64,000 nucleotides of DNA from Phyllobacterium lublinensis. GTDB lineage: Bacteria; Pseudomonadota; Alphaproteobacteria; Rhizobiales; Rhizobiaceae. The notes beneath the pieces are model-generated. The model ran no database searches and was not told where the DNA came from. It saw only the letters and a list, made by a program, of their open reading frames with translations. The position numbers were made by a program, and so were the translations under genes. Shown here in pieces: positions 53,801 to 62,355 of the stretch (its first letter is position 1; each line of letters starts with the position of its first letter). The stretch is taken from positions 1 to 64,000 of the forward strand of contig NZ_JAIUDQ010000002.1 of NCBI RefSeq assembly GCF_020164435.1. Reading direction: 5' to 3'.

Positions 53801-55045
53801 ATGGCATCCGCTATGGCTATGAACCGAATTCGCGTCGACAAAATCCGTAGCTCGAAGAGAGCGCGGTGCGCCCTGTTCTTTCTGGCTGGTGGACTCGGAA
53901 TCGGCGCATGGGCCTCAAGCCTGCCGTTGCTCTCCGGAACGATGGGCCTGGACAAGGGGCAACTCGGAATTCTGCTCCTGTGTTTTGCGGCCGGGGCGAT
54001 AGTCCTCATGGTAAGAATGGGCGGGACCATTGACCGGATGGGCGGCAGCCATTTCTTTAGCCTAGGCGGCTGCGTCATATTCGGTTGCGCAATATTCATG
54101 ATCCCGTTGGTGCAAGGCCTGCTACCGCTAGGACTGCTTGTCTTCATTGCCGGAGCCGGCTTTGGAACGCTCGATGTTTCAATGAACACTGAGGCTTCCG
54201 AGATCGAGCGCGCGAGGGGCAGGCATCTGATGTCGTCATTCCATGCCTTGTTCAGCATCGGGAACATCCTCGGCGCCTTTCTCGTTGGCAAAGTCGTGGC
54301 CTATGGGGGAAATTTGCAGTGGTGCCTAGGGGGCGGTGGAGCCCTCGTAATTTTAACGGCGCTCTCAACGTGGTTTTTCGCCAGGAGTGCCACCAGTCAA
54401 GGTTTGCACGCCGATACCGCTACCAATGCCAAACTAGACGCCAGACTCAATGTCTCGCAGAAGGCCCTTGTGCTGGTACTTGGCGTGATCGCGTTCCTGG
54501 CGTTGCTCGCGGAAGGCGGGATGATGGACTGGACTGCAATCTACATGGTCGACACCCTAGGTGCTTCCGAAAGCGTTGGAGCTTATGCATTTGCCGTCTT
54601 TGCTGCCGCCATGGCTATTGGCAGGTTGATTGGTGATTATGCGACGAAACGAATTGGCCATGTGAATCTTCTCAGAATAGGGGGTGTCGTATGCGCTGTG
54701 GCGCTTATGACAATGCTGATCACAAAGGGTGTGGTAACATCTTTGGTGGTGTTAGGAATTTGCGGCTTAGGTGTGGCCAATATGGTGCCGGCGGTCTTCG
54801 CGTCAGCCGGTAACATTGGCGCTCATGCAGCCGGGCGCGCAATGTCCATTGTAACAACGATGGGATATAGCGGTCTTTTGCTTGGACCTGCTTTGCTGGG
54901 TTTCGTTGCACAGGCTTCCAGCCTAACAGTTAGCCTCGCACTCATCATGCTGGCTTTTGCTCTTATCTCGGCAGGAACCTTTTATCTCAACCGGCGGCTC
55001 AAGGACCATCACGAAAAGTATCGGCCAGGCAAATGCCTTGCTTGA
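53801..55045 (+). CDS. MFS transporter, YbjJ/FucP-like
   Basis: A 414-residue major facilitator with 12 hydrophobic segments. GGLGIGAWASSLPLLSGTMG and FGTLDVSMNTEASEIER resemble the YbjJ-type group. The motif GGTIDRMGGSHFF stands in the loop between helices 2 and 3. The start is uncertain: no ribosome-binding site is visible, and ATGs at 53801, 53813 and 53819 are all possible, plus a GTG at 53747. It may import or export the sugar or acid handled by the neighbouring isomerase and oxidoreductase. Confidence 0.78.
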   Translation: MASAMAMNRIRVDKIRSSKRARCALFFLAGGLGIGAWASSLPLLSGTMGLDKGQLGILLLCFAAGAIVLMVRMGGTIDRMGGSHFFSLGGCVIFGCAIFMIPLVQGLLPLGLLVFIAGAGFGTLDVSMNTEASEIERARGRHLMSSFHALFSIGNILGAFLVGKVVAYGGNLQWCLGGGGALVILTALSTWFFARSATSQGLHADTATNAKLDARLNVSQKALVLVLGVIAFLALLAEGGMMDWTAIYMVDTLGASESVGAYAFAVFAAAMAIGRLIGDYATKRIGHVNLLRIGGVVCAVALMTMLITKGVVTSLVVLGICGLGVANMVPAVFASAGNIGAHAAGRAMSIVTTMGYSGLLLGPALLGFVAQASSLTVSLALIMLAFALISAGTFYLNRRLKDHHEKYRPGKCLA

Positions 55046-55086
55046 TCAGGTGATGCAATTGACGCGAGATCGACGATCGTAGCAGA

Positions 55087-55974
55087 TCATGCAAGGACCA
55101 ATCGCTCCATCAAGGTCTTCAACTCCTGTGCCACGTCGTAACTGTTGTCCTGGTGCTGCCGATTGCAAAAAAGCTCGCAGCTCCACCAGCCCTGAAATCC
55201 GGTTGACTTCACGGCGTCCACCCATTCCTGCAAGTTGAGGATGCCGTTCCCCGTCGGAACGTCGCGTAATATAGCCTCGTTGGGAATTCCCCCACTGAAG
55301 GGCAGTGAATCGCACAGGTGCACGCCGTAGATAAGGTCCTTATCGAAACGCGCAATCCTTTCCGGCGTATCACCCGACGTGTATGAATGCCAGAAATCGA
55401 TAACCAACCGCACATTGTCGCGTTGGCAGAGATCAATAATCCGCATCTGTGCATCCATGGTGTTCAGTGGGGTCCAGGAAAGAGCTTCGAGATATACGAT
55501 CAACCCATAGTTTGCAGCGATATCGGCAACCGCGCGCAAGTTCTCGGCAGTGAGGACAGTCTGTCTATCCAGGGGTAGATCAATGAGTCCTCGATAAATA
55601 TCGGGATAGCGCTCGGTGGCGTTTTGCTCAAACACGCGAATATCCAGAGGCCCGGTAATTGCCTCAATGCCTTGTGCGCCTGATGCCGCAGCGAGACTGC
55701 ATAGGCGTTCCGCCTCGAGCAGCATGTCTTTGCGGTTCGCTCCCTGCCGCTCAACATCGATCAAGAACCCAATGCCGGGCATGGACAGGCCATCAAGTCG
55801 CGACCTCAGTTCTTCTTCTGAGAAGCCTGCCCCAAGAAACGCTGAGATTTTGGTTCCTGAAGTTTCGAGGCCGTCGAACCCAAGGGTCCGGGCGATGTCG
55901 ATGTCAATTGCTAGTGTATTCCATTTGGAGGCCATCGAGTGGTAAATCAGTTGGTTCTTGTTGGGGTTAAGCAT
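55087..55974 (-). CDS. Sugar phosphate isomerase/epimerase (AP-endonuclease-2 TIM barrel)
   Basis: A 295-residue TIM barrel of the xylose-isomerase-like superfamily. Metal ligands are recognisable in VYLEALSW (Glu), LVIDFWHSY (Asp/His), GVHLCDSLPF (His/Asp) and a late WWSCELF (Glu). It is immediately downstream of the Gfo/Idh gene, on the same strand, separated by 33 bases. The pair of a TIM-barrel isomerase and an Idh-type protein is common in inositol and other sugar catabolic operons. The substrate is unknown. Confidence 0.85.
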   Translation of the reverse strand: MLNPNKNQLIYHSMASKWNTLAIDIDIARTLGFDGLETSGTKISAFLGAGFSEEELRSRLDGLSMPGIGFLIDVERQGANRKDMLLEAERLCSLAAASGAQGIEAITGPLDIRVFEQNATERYPDIYRGLIDLPLDRQTVLTAENLRAVADIAANYGLIVYLEALSWTPLNTMDAQMRIIDLCQRDNVRLVIDFWHSYTSGDTPERIARFDKDLIYGVHLCDSLPFSGGIPNEAILRDVPTGNGILNLQEWVDAVKSTGFQGWWSCELFCNRQHQDNSYDVAQELKTLMERLVLA

Positions 55975-56007
55975 GGTTCAGCCTACTTTCGACGTGTCTG
56001 GGATCTG

Positions 56008-56997
56008 TCAGAAGATGATTGTTCGCCGCTTTTTTTGAGCAGCAACGATGGCTTCGACGGCTTTCAGTGCAACGACATTGTCTTTGCCCAGGCAAACCCA
56101 TTCCGAAGGACAGTGGATGGAGCTCAGGAAGCCTTTAATCATCGTGTGGTGCGGATCACGCTCTCTGACAGGTATTAGTTCGCTTCGTGTCGCTGTTCGA
56201 CGGACGAGCGTTCCCAGTCCCTTGTTGTTCAGTGTACTATGAGCAATGAGTGCGCCGTGATCACCTGCCAGCATGACTACGCTTTCAAGCTCGGTCGTCG
56301 AAAAGCTTTCATAGGCTTGAAAAACGACGTTGCCGGTCATGCGAATAGCGTAGGCGGTCTGCTGCCTCGGGTCACCCGCTGCTTCCGAAGGTAGTGAAGT
56401 TACTTCAACCGGTTCACGCCCTGTCAGGAAACGCGCCAGATCGATATCCTCAAGCGAAGCATTGAGGAGGATGTCACCTGGCATGGCGTGGTCCGTTCTG
56501 CGGTTGGGATGAGGTTGAAAAGGCGCTGCACGGATGATCAAAATTGACTGCAGCGCACCAATCTCGCCTTCCAGAAGCAACCGGCGCATCGTCTGATGTA
56601 TGGTCGACGAACGCAATGGTTGATACACGGCAAGCGTAACGCCTGCCTTCTCGCACTCAGCGACAAGCGAACTTGCGACCCGGCTTCTATCGGAAATCGG
56701 CCAGTCACACAGAACATGCTTTTTAGCAGTTGCTGCCGCGACAATATAATGCTTGCGTCTTTGGCGCGCTGCACTGACGTATACGAAACGTACGAGCGGA
56801 TCCTCTAACGCCCTTCGCGCATCAGTTGATGCGTTGAGAATGCTCATGTCCTCAGAGAAGTGTTTTGCGTACTTTTTACTGCTGCTAACAACCCATCGAG
56901 GATTGTGCCCGGAGGCGCGAATCGCCGCTACAATGTGTTCGGATGCGATGGTACCCGTACCCATCATTGACCATCCTGCTGCCTCGCCAGAGTCCAC
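56008..56997 (-). CDS. Gfo/Idh/MocA-family protein without the EKP lysine
   Basis: A 329-residue protein with an N-terminal dinucleotide fold (WSMMGTGTIASEHIV) and a C-terminal alpha/beta domain. The family catalytic motif (C)EKP is replaced by KHVLCDWPI at residues 94-101, so the lysine that normally binds cofactor and substrate is a tryptophan. The start is GTG at 56997 behind AAGGAATAAACG. It is probably co-transcribed with the isomerase. It may be a non-canonical oxidoreductase or have lost activity. Confidence 0.82.
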   Translation of the reverse strand: MDSGEAAGWSMMGTGTIASEHIVAAIRASGHNPRWVVSSSKKYAKHFSEDMSILNASTDARRALEDPLVRFVYVSAARQRRKHYIVAAATAKKHVLCDWPISDRSRVASSLVAECEKAGVTLAVYQPLRSSTIHQTMRRLLLEGEIGALQSILIIRAAPFQPHPNRRTDHAMPGDILLNASLEDIDLARFLTGREPVEVTSLPSEAAGDPRQQTAYAIRMTGNVVFQAYESFSTTELESVVMLAGDHGALIAHSTLNNKGLGTLVRRTATRSELIPVRERDPHHTMIKGFLSSIHCPSEWVCLGKDNVVALKAVEAIVAAQKKRRTIIF

Positions 56998-57083
56998 CGT
57001 TTATTCCTTAGGTTGAGTGTAGTGACTTTGTACGCGGGCGCTGGAAGTCACAATTTCGCAGACCGTTGAAGTCCTTGTCAAAC

Positions 57084-57102
57084 TGACGTATTTTTAGCGT
57101 CA
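57084..57102. promoter_or_regulatory. Palindrome between the divergent Gfo/Idh and HTH genes
   Basis: TGACG (57084-57088) and CGTCA (57098-57102) are inverted arms around TATTTTTAG in the 127-base divergent promoter region. This is a reasonable operator for the adjacent HTH protein, but with 5-bp arms it could be chance. Confidence 0.35.
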
Positions 57103-57124
57103 ACGTGCTTCACATAGGCGGACA

Positions 57125-57949
57125 ATGGAATATTGGGGAATGAACAAAGTTGCCTTGGCGGCCAATTTGAGGACGCTCTGCGAAACGCAAGGCTCCGTCG
57201 CTGCGGTGTGTCGCAAGATTAATGTGAATCGCCAGCAGTTCAACAAGTACCTTTCCGGCACCCATGTCCCTTCAGCCACAAACCTGAGGATCATCGCGAA
57301 CTATTTTGGTCTAAGCGTCTCCATTCTTTTTTCCGACCCGAATGAATTTCGCACGCTGGTGGACGGTAACTTTTTCCACGCTATGGCAACTGCGCGGCAA
57401 TTGCCGGAGTTCTCCCGCTTCGTGTCGAGCATGATCGTTGAGAACAACGCCGATCGTGAGGATATTGTGGGTGTCTACGACCGCTATCAATTCTCGTCAA
57501 TCTATAAGGGATTCGTACTCCGATCAGCCTTTTGCATCTACCGGAATAAGGAATTTCTCCAGCACTATTATGTTGAAAGGTTCCCGAGTTTTGATGATCC
57601 GAGCAAGATTGAATATGTCTTCAAGTATTATGGCTTCTGCTTTCCGGTGGCGGATCGTTTGTTCACTGCAGATTTTGAAGGCATTCAATCAAATGAACTG
57701 ACGTTCGGAGTGTACGCTCAAGTCAAACGCAACACCAAGAAGTTCATGTTCGGTATTTCGAGCGGTATCGCAGCGACTGTATTTCGCCAGCCTTATTCAA
57801 CCAAGGTTGTGCTGCATTATCGTGGACCTGGCCTGCTGCGTCGCGAACATCTCAAAGAACTCACCGTGATGGATCGCAACGATCCCGCGATCCCACGTGA
57901 AGTCCTTCAATATCTGGGTGACGGTTCTGACATGATCCAAATGAGCTAG
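57125..57949 (+). CDS. HTH (XRE-like) transcriptional regulator
   Basis: A 274-residue protein. Residues about 6-65 form a lambda-repressor-like HTH: LAANLRTLCETQGSVAAVCR, VNRQQFNKYLSGTHVP, NLRIIANYFGLSV. The remaining 200 residues are a mixed alpha/beta domain with no family I recognise, possibly ligand binding. An ATG at 57140 is an alternative start. Base composition is visibly lower in GC than the neighbouring operons (one 60-base line counted at 45 percent). It lies between the isomerase operon and the unknown gene, which it probably regulates. Confidence 0.78.
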   Translation: MEYWGMNKVALAANLRTLCETQGSVAAVCRKINVNRQQFNKYLSGTHVPSATNLRIIANYFGLSVSILFSDPNEFRTLVDGNFFHAMATARQLPEFSRFVSSMIVENNADREDIVGVYDRYQFSSIYKGFVLRSAFCIYRNKEFLQHYYVERFPSFDDPSKIEYVFKYYGFCFPVADRLFTADFEGIQSNELTFGVYAQVKRNTKKFMFGISSGIAATVFRQPYSTKVVLHYRGPGLLRREHLKELTVMDRNDPAIPREVLQYLGDGSDMIQMS

Positions 57950-57992
57950 GTAGTGTCGGATATCAGTCCGTTCCGCTAGGCTGCAATGCCGG

Positions 57993-58694
57993 TCATGGAT
58001 GGAGTTCGACAGCAAGCCAGACGCTGTCGGTATCGGCGTAGTACCGGTGCCAAGGATAAGTCCATTGGTTCGGGCCCGTCACTCTGCAGAACGGGTCATG
58101 CGAATAACCGATTGGCATCACTACGTCTTCATAGAGTGTTGATGGGTCACGTTCCCGAAATTTCTGCATCCGACCGACGCCATGAATCTGGGTGTGCGTT
58201 TCCAGGAACGGATGCTCATGGTGGATGTAGCAATCCGTATCCCCAGGCGACCACCAGAGATTTAGCTTGATGGTGAAGGTCTGGTCGGCCTCTGAGCGGC
58301 GAAGCTCGTTGGTGAACACGCGTGGATCAAGGGTCACAGTGCCGATTTCGTCCTGTGGGGAAATGTAGAGTGGCGTGTCCCGAGGGAAGCTGCGAATACG
58401 ATTGCCAAGCCAATCCCACCCTCGGAACATACAGCCTCCAAGATTGGTAGGTTGGATCACTTTGATGATGGCTGCGCGCTCGGCAGACCGAATTCGCCCA
58501 CCCTTGAGCCATGTCGATTTCCAAGCCGGTACAATCGCAGGATGGTCGTCCCCCGTCACCATGGGTGAGGGGCTGATGTTGACTACCACAGCGTCCTTAA
58601 CGTCGTAGTCAAACACATCCTCCACGAGGTTAGCGGTGATAAATTCATCCGCGAACGCAAGTTCTCTTGTACGGTTGTGCACTTCGGGCCTCAT
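57993..58694 (-). CDS. Unrecognised protein with a His-rich, cupin-like motif
   Basis: A 233-residue soluble protein without signal peptide. A central segment NLWWSPGDTDCYIHHEHPFL and ETHTQIHGVGRMQKF, followed by PIGYSHDPFC and YPWHRYYADTDSVWLAVELH, has the His/Glu spacing of a metal-binding cupin, but no specific family comes to mind. The frame is open to a TTG at 58745. The ATG at 58694 fits the start of the conserved-looking sequence better. It faces the ThDP enzyme gene divergently, with a palindrome between them, so it may act in that pathway. Confidence 0.7.
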   Translation of the reverse strand: MRPEVHNRTRELAFADEFITANLVEDVFDYDVKDAVVVNISPSPMVTGDDHPAIVPAWKSTWLKGGRIRSAERAAIIKVIQPTNLGGCMFRGWDWLGNRIRSFPRDTPLYISPQDEIGTVTLDPRVFTNELRRSEADQTFTIKLNLWWSPGDTDCYIHHEHPFLETHTQIHGVGRMQKFRERDPSTLYEDVVMPIGYSHDPFCRVTGPNQWTYPWHRYYADTDSVWLAVELHP

Positions 58695-58780
58695 TCTACG
58701 AACCAATGTATCGATATTAGCAAGCCACAGCGCGCGGCAGCGCAAAAGTGCGCGGATCGATTAATTTATTCGCACAGTGA

Positions 58781-58803
58781 CGCAATGCCGAACTCACATT
58801 GCG
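58781..58803. promoter_or_regulatory. Operator-like palindrome in the divergent gap 58695-59063
   Basis: CGCAATG (58781-58787) and CATTGCG (58797-58803) are perfect inverted arms around nine bases. The gap of about 370 bases otherwise shows no gene. The open frame before 59064 lacks homology. The palindrome lies between the unknown gene and the ThDP enzyme gene and could be bound by the HTH protein encoded at 57125. Confidence 0.45.
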
Positions 58804-59063
58804 AATGATCACGGTCGGATGACAGGTGCTGTGCGCGCAACCGCCTGGTTTGAAACCATGGCTCCAGTCAGAGTTAACGTGTGAGATCCTCTACACAGTG
58901 GATGCATCGTGAACCTAATTGTGCGTCAGCTCGCGTCAGCGTTTACGTTCCTGCGAACTTGATGTTCACGCTGCCCCGCCGGACAATGCCATCACGTTGG
59001 AAGGCATCAGAGCCTGACACCCTTCCAGTCAGAACAATAACGAGCTTAGAGGGTCGAGATCAA

Positions 59064-60866
59064 ATGAAACTGACAGGTGGCCAGGTAGTTGCAAGAGCAC
59101 TCAAGGAATATGGTGTTGAATATGTCGCCGGCGTGCCTGGGCACGGGATCTGGTCGTTGTTCGACGCATTTCTGCAGGAAGGCTCGGAATTGCCATTCAT
59201 CCAGGTGATGCACGAGCAGAGTGCCGTACATATGGCAGACGGCTATTTTCGTGCGTCAGGACGCCCGATGGCCTGCTCGACGTCAGTAGGGCCGGGTGCT
59301 GCAAACACGATCATCGGTCTGGCGACCGCCTATTGCGACTCCACCTCGCTATTTTATGTCTCCGGCTCGCCGCAGACCTATATGCACGGCCACGGCACCA
59401 TGCAGGAACTGGAGCGACAGCAGGACAACGCGTTCCCCCGGATAACGGAACAGGTGACAAAGCGCGCCTGGCAAGCAAACTCGGTTTCAGTGCTTCCAAG
59501 CATCATGCACCGCGCATTCAGCGCCATGATGACGGGGCGTCCCGGTCCAGTCCATGTCGAGGTACCGATGGACGTACAGGTCGAGGCGGCGGATGTTACA
59601 ATCCACCCCTTGGAAAAGCGCTTGCCAGTCGGTGTCGCCTATCCCGATCCGAAAGCAATTGAGGCTGCCGTTAGGCTCCTCTTGACGGCGGAGCGGCCGG
59701 TGATTGTCGCTGGCGGCGGAGCGATCAGCGCAAATGCATCAAGCGAATTGACACGCCTTGCAGAAAAATTGGGCGCCGCCATTTCAATCACTTGGAATGG
59801 AAAGGGTGCAATCTCAGAAGACCATTCATTGTTTATCGGCGCGGTAGGCCAGACTGGCACGACGTGCGGCAACAGGATCACTGCGTCGGCAGATGTCGTC
59901 ATATCCGTCGGTTGCCGCTTCACCGACTGGTCTGCCTCATCTTATGCCAAGGGCGTGTCCTTCTCGATCCCCTCGGCCAAGCTTATCCATATCGACCTGG
60001 ACCCACGCGAGATTGGGAAGAATTACGAAACCGAGGTCGGCATCGTTTCCGATGCCAAAGTCGCGCTGGAAGCAATACTCGGCATGATCTCCGATGCCGA
60101 CTCGACAAGGATGCTGGCGCGTCGTGAGACCTTCCTGGCAGATGTTCAGAGAGCCAAGTCTGACTGGGACGAACAAGTTGCTCCACGACTGAATAGTCGC
60201 GAGACCCCATTTACCTCTCAACGACCCCTGGCTGCATTGCGTAATGTGCTCGATCGCGACGGCATCGTCGTGGTCGGTTCGGGCAACACGCAAGGTGCGG
60301 TGAAGCAAAGCTTCCCGGTTTATGAACCGCGAACGCACCTGACATCCGGATCCTATTCACCGATGGGCTGGGCGGTCCCGGCCGCCCTTGGCGCTAAACT
60401 GGCTCGCCCCGACCGTCAGGTTGTGGCCATTGTGGGCGACGGCGATTTTATGATGTCCCTGCCCGAAATGGGTACGGCGGTTATGAATGGCATCAACGTC
60501 GTGTTCCTGGTGTTGAACAATTCAGGCTACATGTCTATCCGGGGCGGTCAACGCAAGTTCATGGGCCGCCATGTCGCATCCGAATTCAACCATCACTCGG
60601 GGAATGGCGAACCTTACTCGGCTGACATAGCTGCTTCGGCGCGTGCCTTCGGGCTTGAAGCGTGGAAGGTCGAGAAGGACGAAGATCTGGAAAGCAGTTT
60701 GAAAGCTGCGCTCGAATGTGGCGGGCCGGCTTTGGTGGAAGTTATCGTATCGCGCGATGCTGCAGGGCCGTTCGCAACGGGTTGGTGGGACTTCCCGTCG
60801 CCGGCCTACTACGACAAGGAACAGGCTGCTTACGTCCAGATGCGTGAACTGGAACAGCACCTGTAA
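59064..60866 (+). CDS. ThDP-dependent enzyme, acetolactate synthase-like
   Basis: A 600-residue enzyme of the acetolactate synthase/pyruvate decarboxylase family with three domains. The catalytic glutamate is E51 in VMHEQSAVHMADGYFRASG, the central domain includes RPVIVAGGGA, and the ThDP/Mg motif runs from GDGDF (458-462) to NNSGY (485-489). The C-terminus has an unusual GPFATGWWDFPSPAYYD. The ATG at 59064 follows GAGGGTCGAGAT. The position before a HisD-like dehydrogenase and a sugar importer suggests catabolic decarboxylation or C-C cleavage of a keto acid rather than branched-chain synthesis. Confidence 0.86.
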   Translation: MKLTGGQVVARALKEYGVEYVAGVPGHGIWSLFDAFLQEGSELPFIQVMHEQSAVHMADGYFRASGRPMACSTSVGPGAANTIIGLATAYCDSTSLFYVSGSPQTYMHGHGTMQELERQQDNAFPRITEQVTKRAWQANSVSVLPSIMHRAFSAMMTGRPGPVHVEVPMDVQVEAADVTIHPLEKRLPVGVAYPDPKAIEAAVRLLLTAERPVIVAGGGAISANASSELTRLAEKLGAAISITWNGKGAISEDHSLFIGAVGQTGTTCGNRITASADVVISVGCRFTDWSASSYAKGVSFSIPSAKLIHIDLDPREIGKNYETEVGIVSDAKVALEAILGMISDADSTRMLARRETFLADVQRAKSDWDEQVAPRLNSRETPFTSQRPLAALRNVLDRDGIVVVGSGNTQGAVKQSFPVYEPRTHLTSGSYSPMGWAVPAALGAKLARPDRQVVAIVGDGDFMMSLPEMGTAVMNGINVVFLVLNNSGYMSIRGGQRKFMGRHVASEFNHHSGNGEPYSADIAASARAFGLEAWKVEKDEDLESSLKAALECGGPALVEVIVSRDAAGPFATGWWDFPSPAYYDKEQAAYVQMRELEQHL

Positions 60867-60963
60867 ATGAAGTGATCGGGGGCACGGATGCCCCCTTGGT
60901 CTCCCCCCTTTAATCACCTTGGACTGCGGAGCACGTGGCTTCCGCAAACGAAGAGTCATTCTC

Positions 60964-62280
60964 ATGATACGGCACATCAAGACAGCTCAGGCTTCAATTG
61001 CAGGCGGCACCGACGGATCAGTTACCAAAGCCGTCGAGGCGCTCCTTGCCAAGGTGGAAACCGGCGGCGATAAGGCAGTCCGGGAACTCTCCGTCCAGTT
61101 TGATAGGCTTGATCGCAACTCCTACCGCCTAACGAACGACGAAATCGCGGACGCAATTAACTCATTGACCAAGCGTGAGCGGGAGGACCTTGATTTCGCT
61201 CAGGAACAGGTTCGCAAGTTCGCTCAAGCTCAAAAGGACAGCCTGAAGGATCTGGAGATAGAGACGCTACCGGGCGTGATCTTAGGTCATCGCAATGTCC
61301 CGATCCAGAACGTGGGTTGCTATGTCCCAGGTGGCAAGTATCCGTTGCTGGCTTCTGCTCACATGACCGTGTTGACCGCACGCGTTGCGGGCTGCGAGCG
61401 CATCATTACCTGTGCCCCACCCTTCAAAGGTAAGATCTCCGAAAAAATTGTGGCAGCTCAAGCACTCGCTGGTGCAGACGAAATCTATTGCCTCGGCGGC
61501 GTCCAAGCAATCGCAGCTATGGCTTTCGGGACCGAGACGATCGATCCGGTGGATATGCTGGCCGGACCGGGCAATGCTTACGTCGCCGAGGCCAAGCGCC
61601 TGCTGTTCGGCAAAGTCGGCATCGATCTCTTCGCTGGCCCCACCGAGACCCTTGTAATCGCCGACGACAGTGTTGATGGCGAACTGGTCGCCACCGACCT
61701 TCTTGGACAGGCCGAGCACGGGGTCAATTCACCGGCCCTTTTAGTCACCAATTCGGAAAAGCTTGCCCGTGAAACACTCGCAGAGATCGACCGGCTGCTC
61801 GGCATCCTGCCGACTGCCGAGATAGCAAGGAAGGCATGGGAAGATTTCGGCGAGATCATTCTGTGCGACACGATCGACGAGATGGTCGCTGAAGGAGACC
61901 GGGTTGCGTCCGAGCACGTCCAGGTCATGACCCGGGATCCTGACCACTTCCTGAACAACATGAAGAATTATGGTGCGCTGTTCCTTGGCCCCCGCACCAA
62001 TGTCGCATTTGGCGACAAGGTCATCGGCACAAATCACACACTGCCGACGAATAAGGCTGCCCGCTACACCGGCGGCCTCTGGGTCGGCAAATTCCTGAAG
62101 ACCTGCACCTACCAGCGCATCGAGACGGACGCAGCGTCGGCGCTGATCGGTGCATACAGTTCAAGGCTCTGCCTCATGGAAGGCTTCGCCGGACATGCGG
62201 AGCAGGCAAACGTACGCGTCCGCCGCTATGGCGGTCGCAACGTACCTTATGCAGCAGCGGCAGAGCCGATCGACGCGTAA
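60964..62280 (+). CDS. Histidinol dehydrogenase-family protein, HpsN-like
   Basis: A 438-residue zinc- and NAD-dependent dehydrogenase of the HisD fold. Zinc-site regions are [13 protein letters not shown] (Gln, His), [14 protein letters not shown] (Asp) and [10 protein letters not shown] (His). The catalytic Glu-His pair is in ASEHVQVM. Outside his operons, members such as HpsN oxidise sulfopropanediol or related diols twice to the acid. Here it stands between a ThDP enzyme and an ABC importer, so a primary alcohol to carboxylate oxidation of the imported compound is likely. The ATG at 60964 is preferred over an upstream TTG. Confidence 0.87.
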   Translation: MIRHIKTAQASIAGGTDGSVTKAVEALLAKVETGGDKAVRELSVQFDRLDRNSYRLTNDEIADAINSLTKREREDLDFAQEQVRKFAQAQKDSLKDLEIETLPGVILGHRNVPIQNVGCYVPGGKYPLLASAHMTVLTARVAGCERIITCAPPFKGKISEKIVAAQALAGADEIYCLGGVQAIAAMAFGTETIDPVDMLAGPGNAYVAEAKRLLFGKVGIDLFAGPTETLVIADDSVDGELVATDLLGQAEHGVNSPALLVTNSEKLARETLAEIDRLLGILPTAEIARKAWEDFGEIILCDTIDEMVAEGDRVASEHVQVMTRDPDHFLNNMKNYGALFLGPRTNVAFGDKVIGTNHTLPTNKAARYTGGLWVGKFLKTCTYQRIETDAASALIGAYSSRLCLMEGFAGHAEQANVRVRRYGGRNVPYAAAAEPIDA

Positions 62281-62355
62281 TCCGAACGGCAAGTCCGGCT
62301 GCCGATCAACTGCCGCACAGAGTTAACCACCAATGCCAAAAACAGGGGAACTGAC

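Noticed and set aside
59064-60866. Branched-chain amino acid biosynthesis acetolactate synthase (ilvB/ilvG)
   Set aside because: No small regulatory subunit gene or ilv gene follows, and the C-terminus and context differ from biosynthetic enzymes.
60964-62280. Histidine biosynthesis gene hisD
   Set aside because: The gene is in a catabolic setting with an ABC importer and a ThDP enzyme and without other his genes. HpsN-like catabolic members share all the HisD zinc-site motifs.
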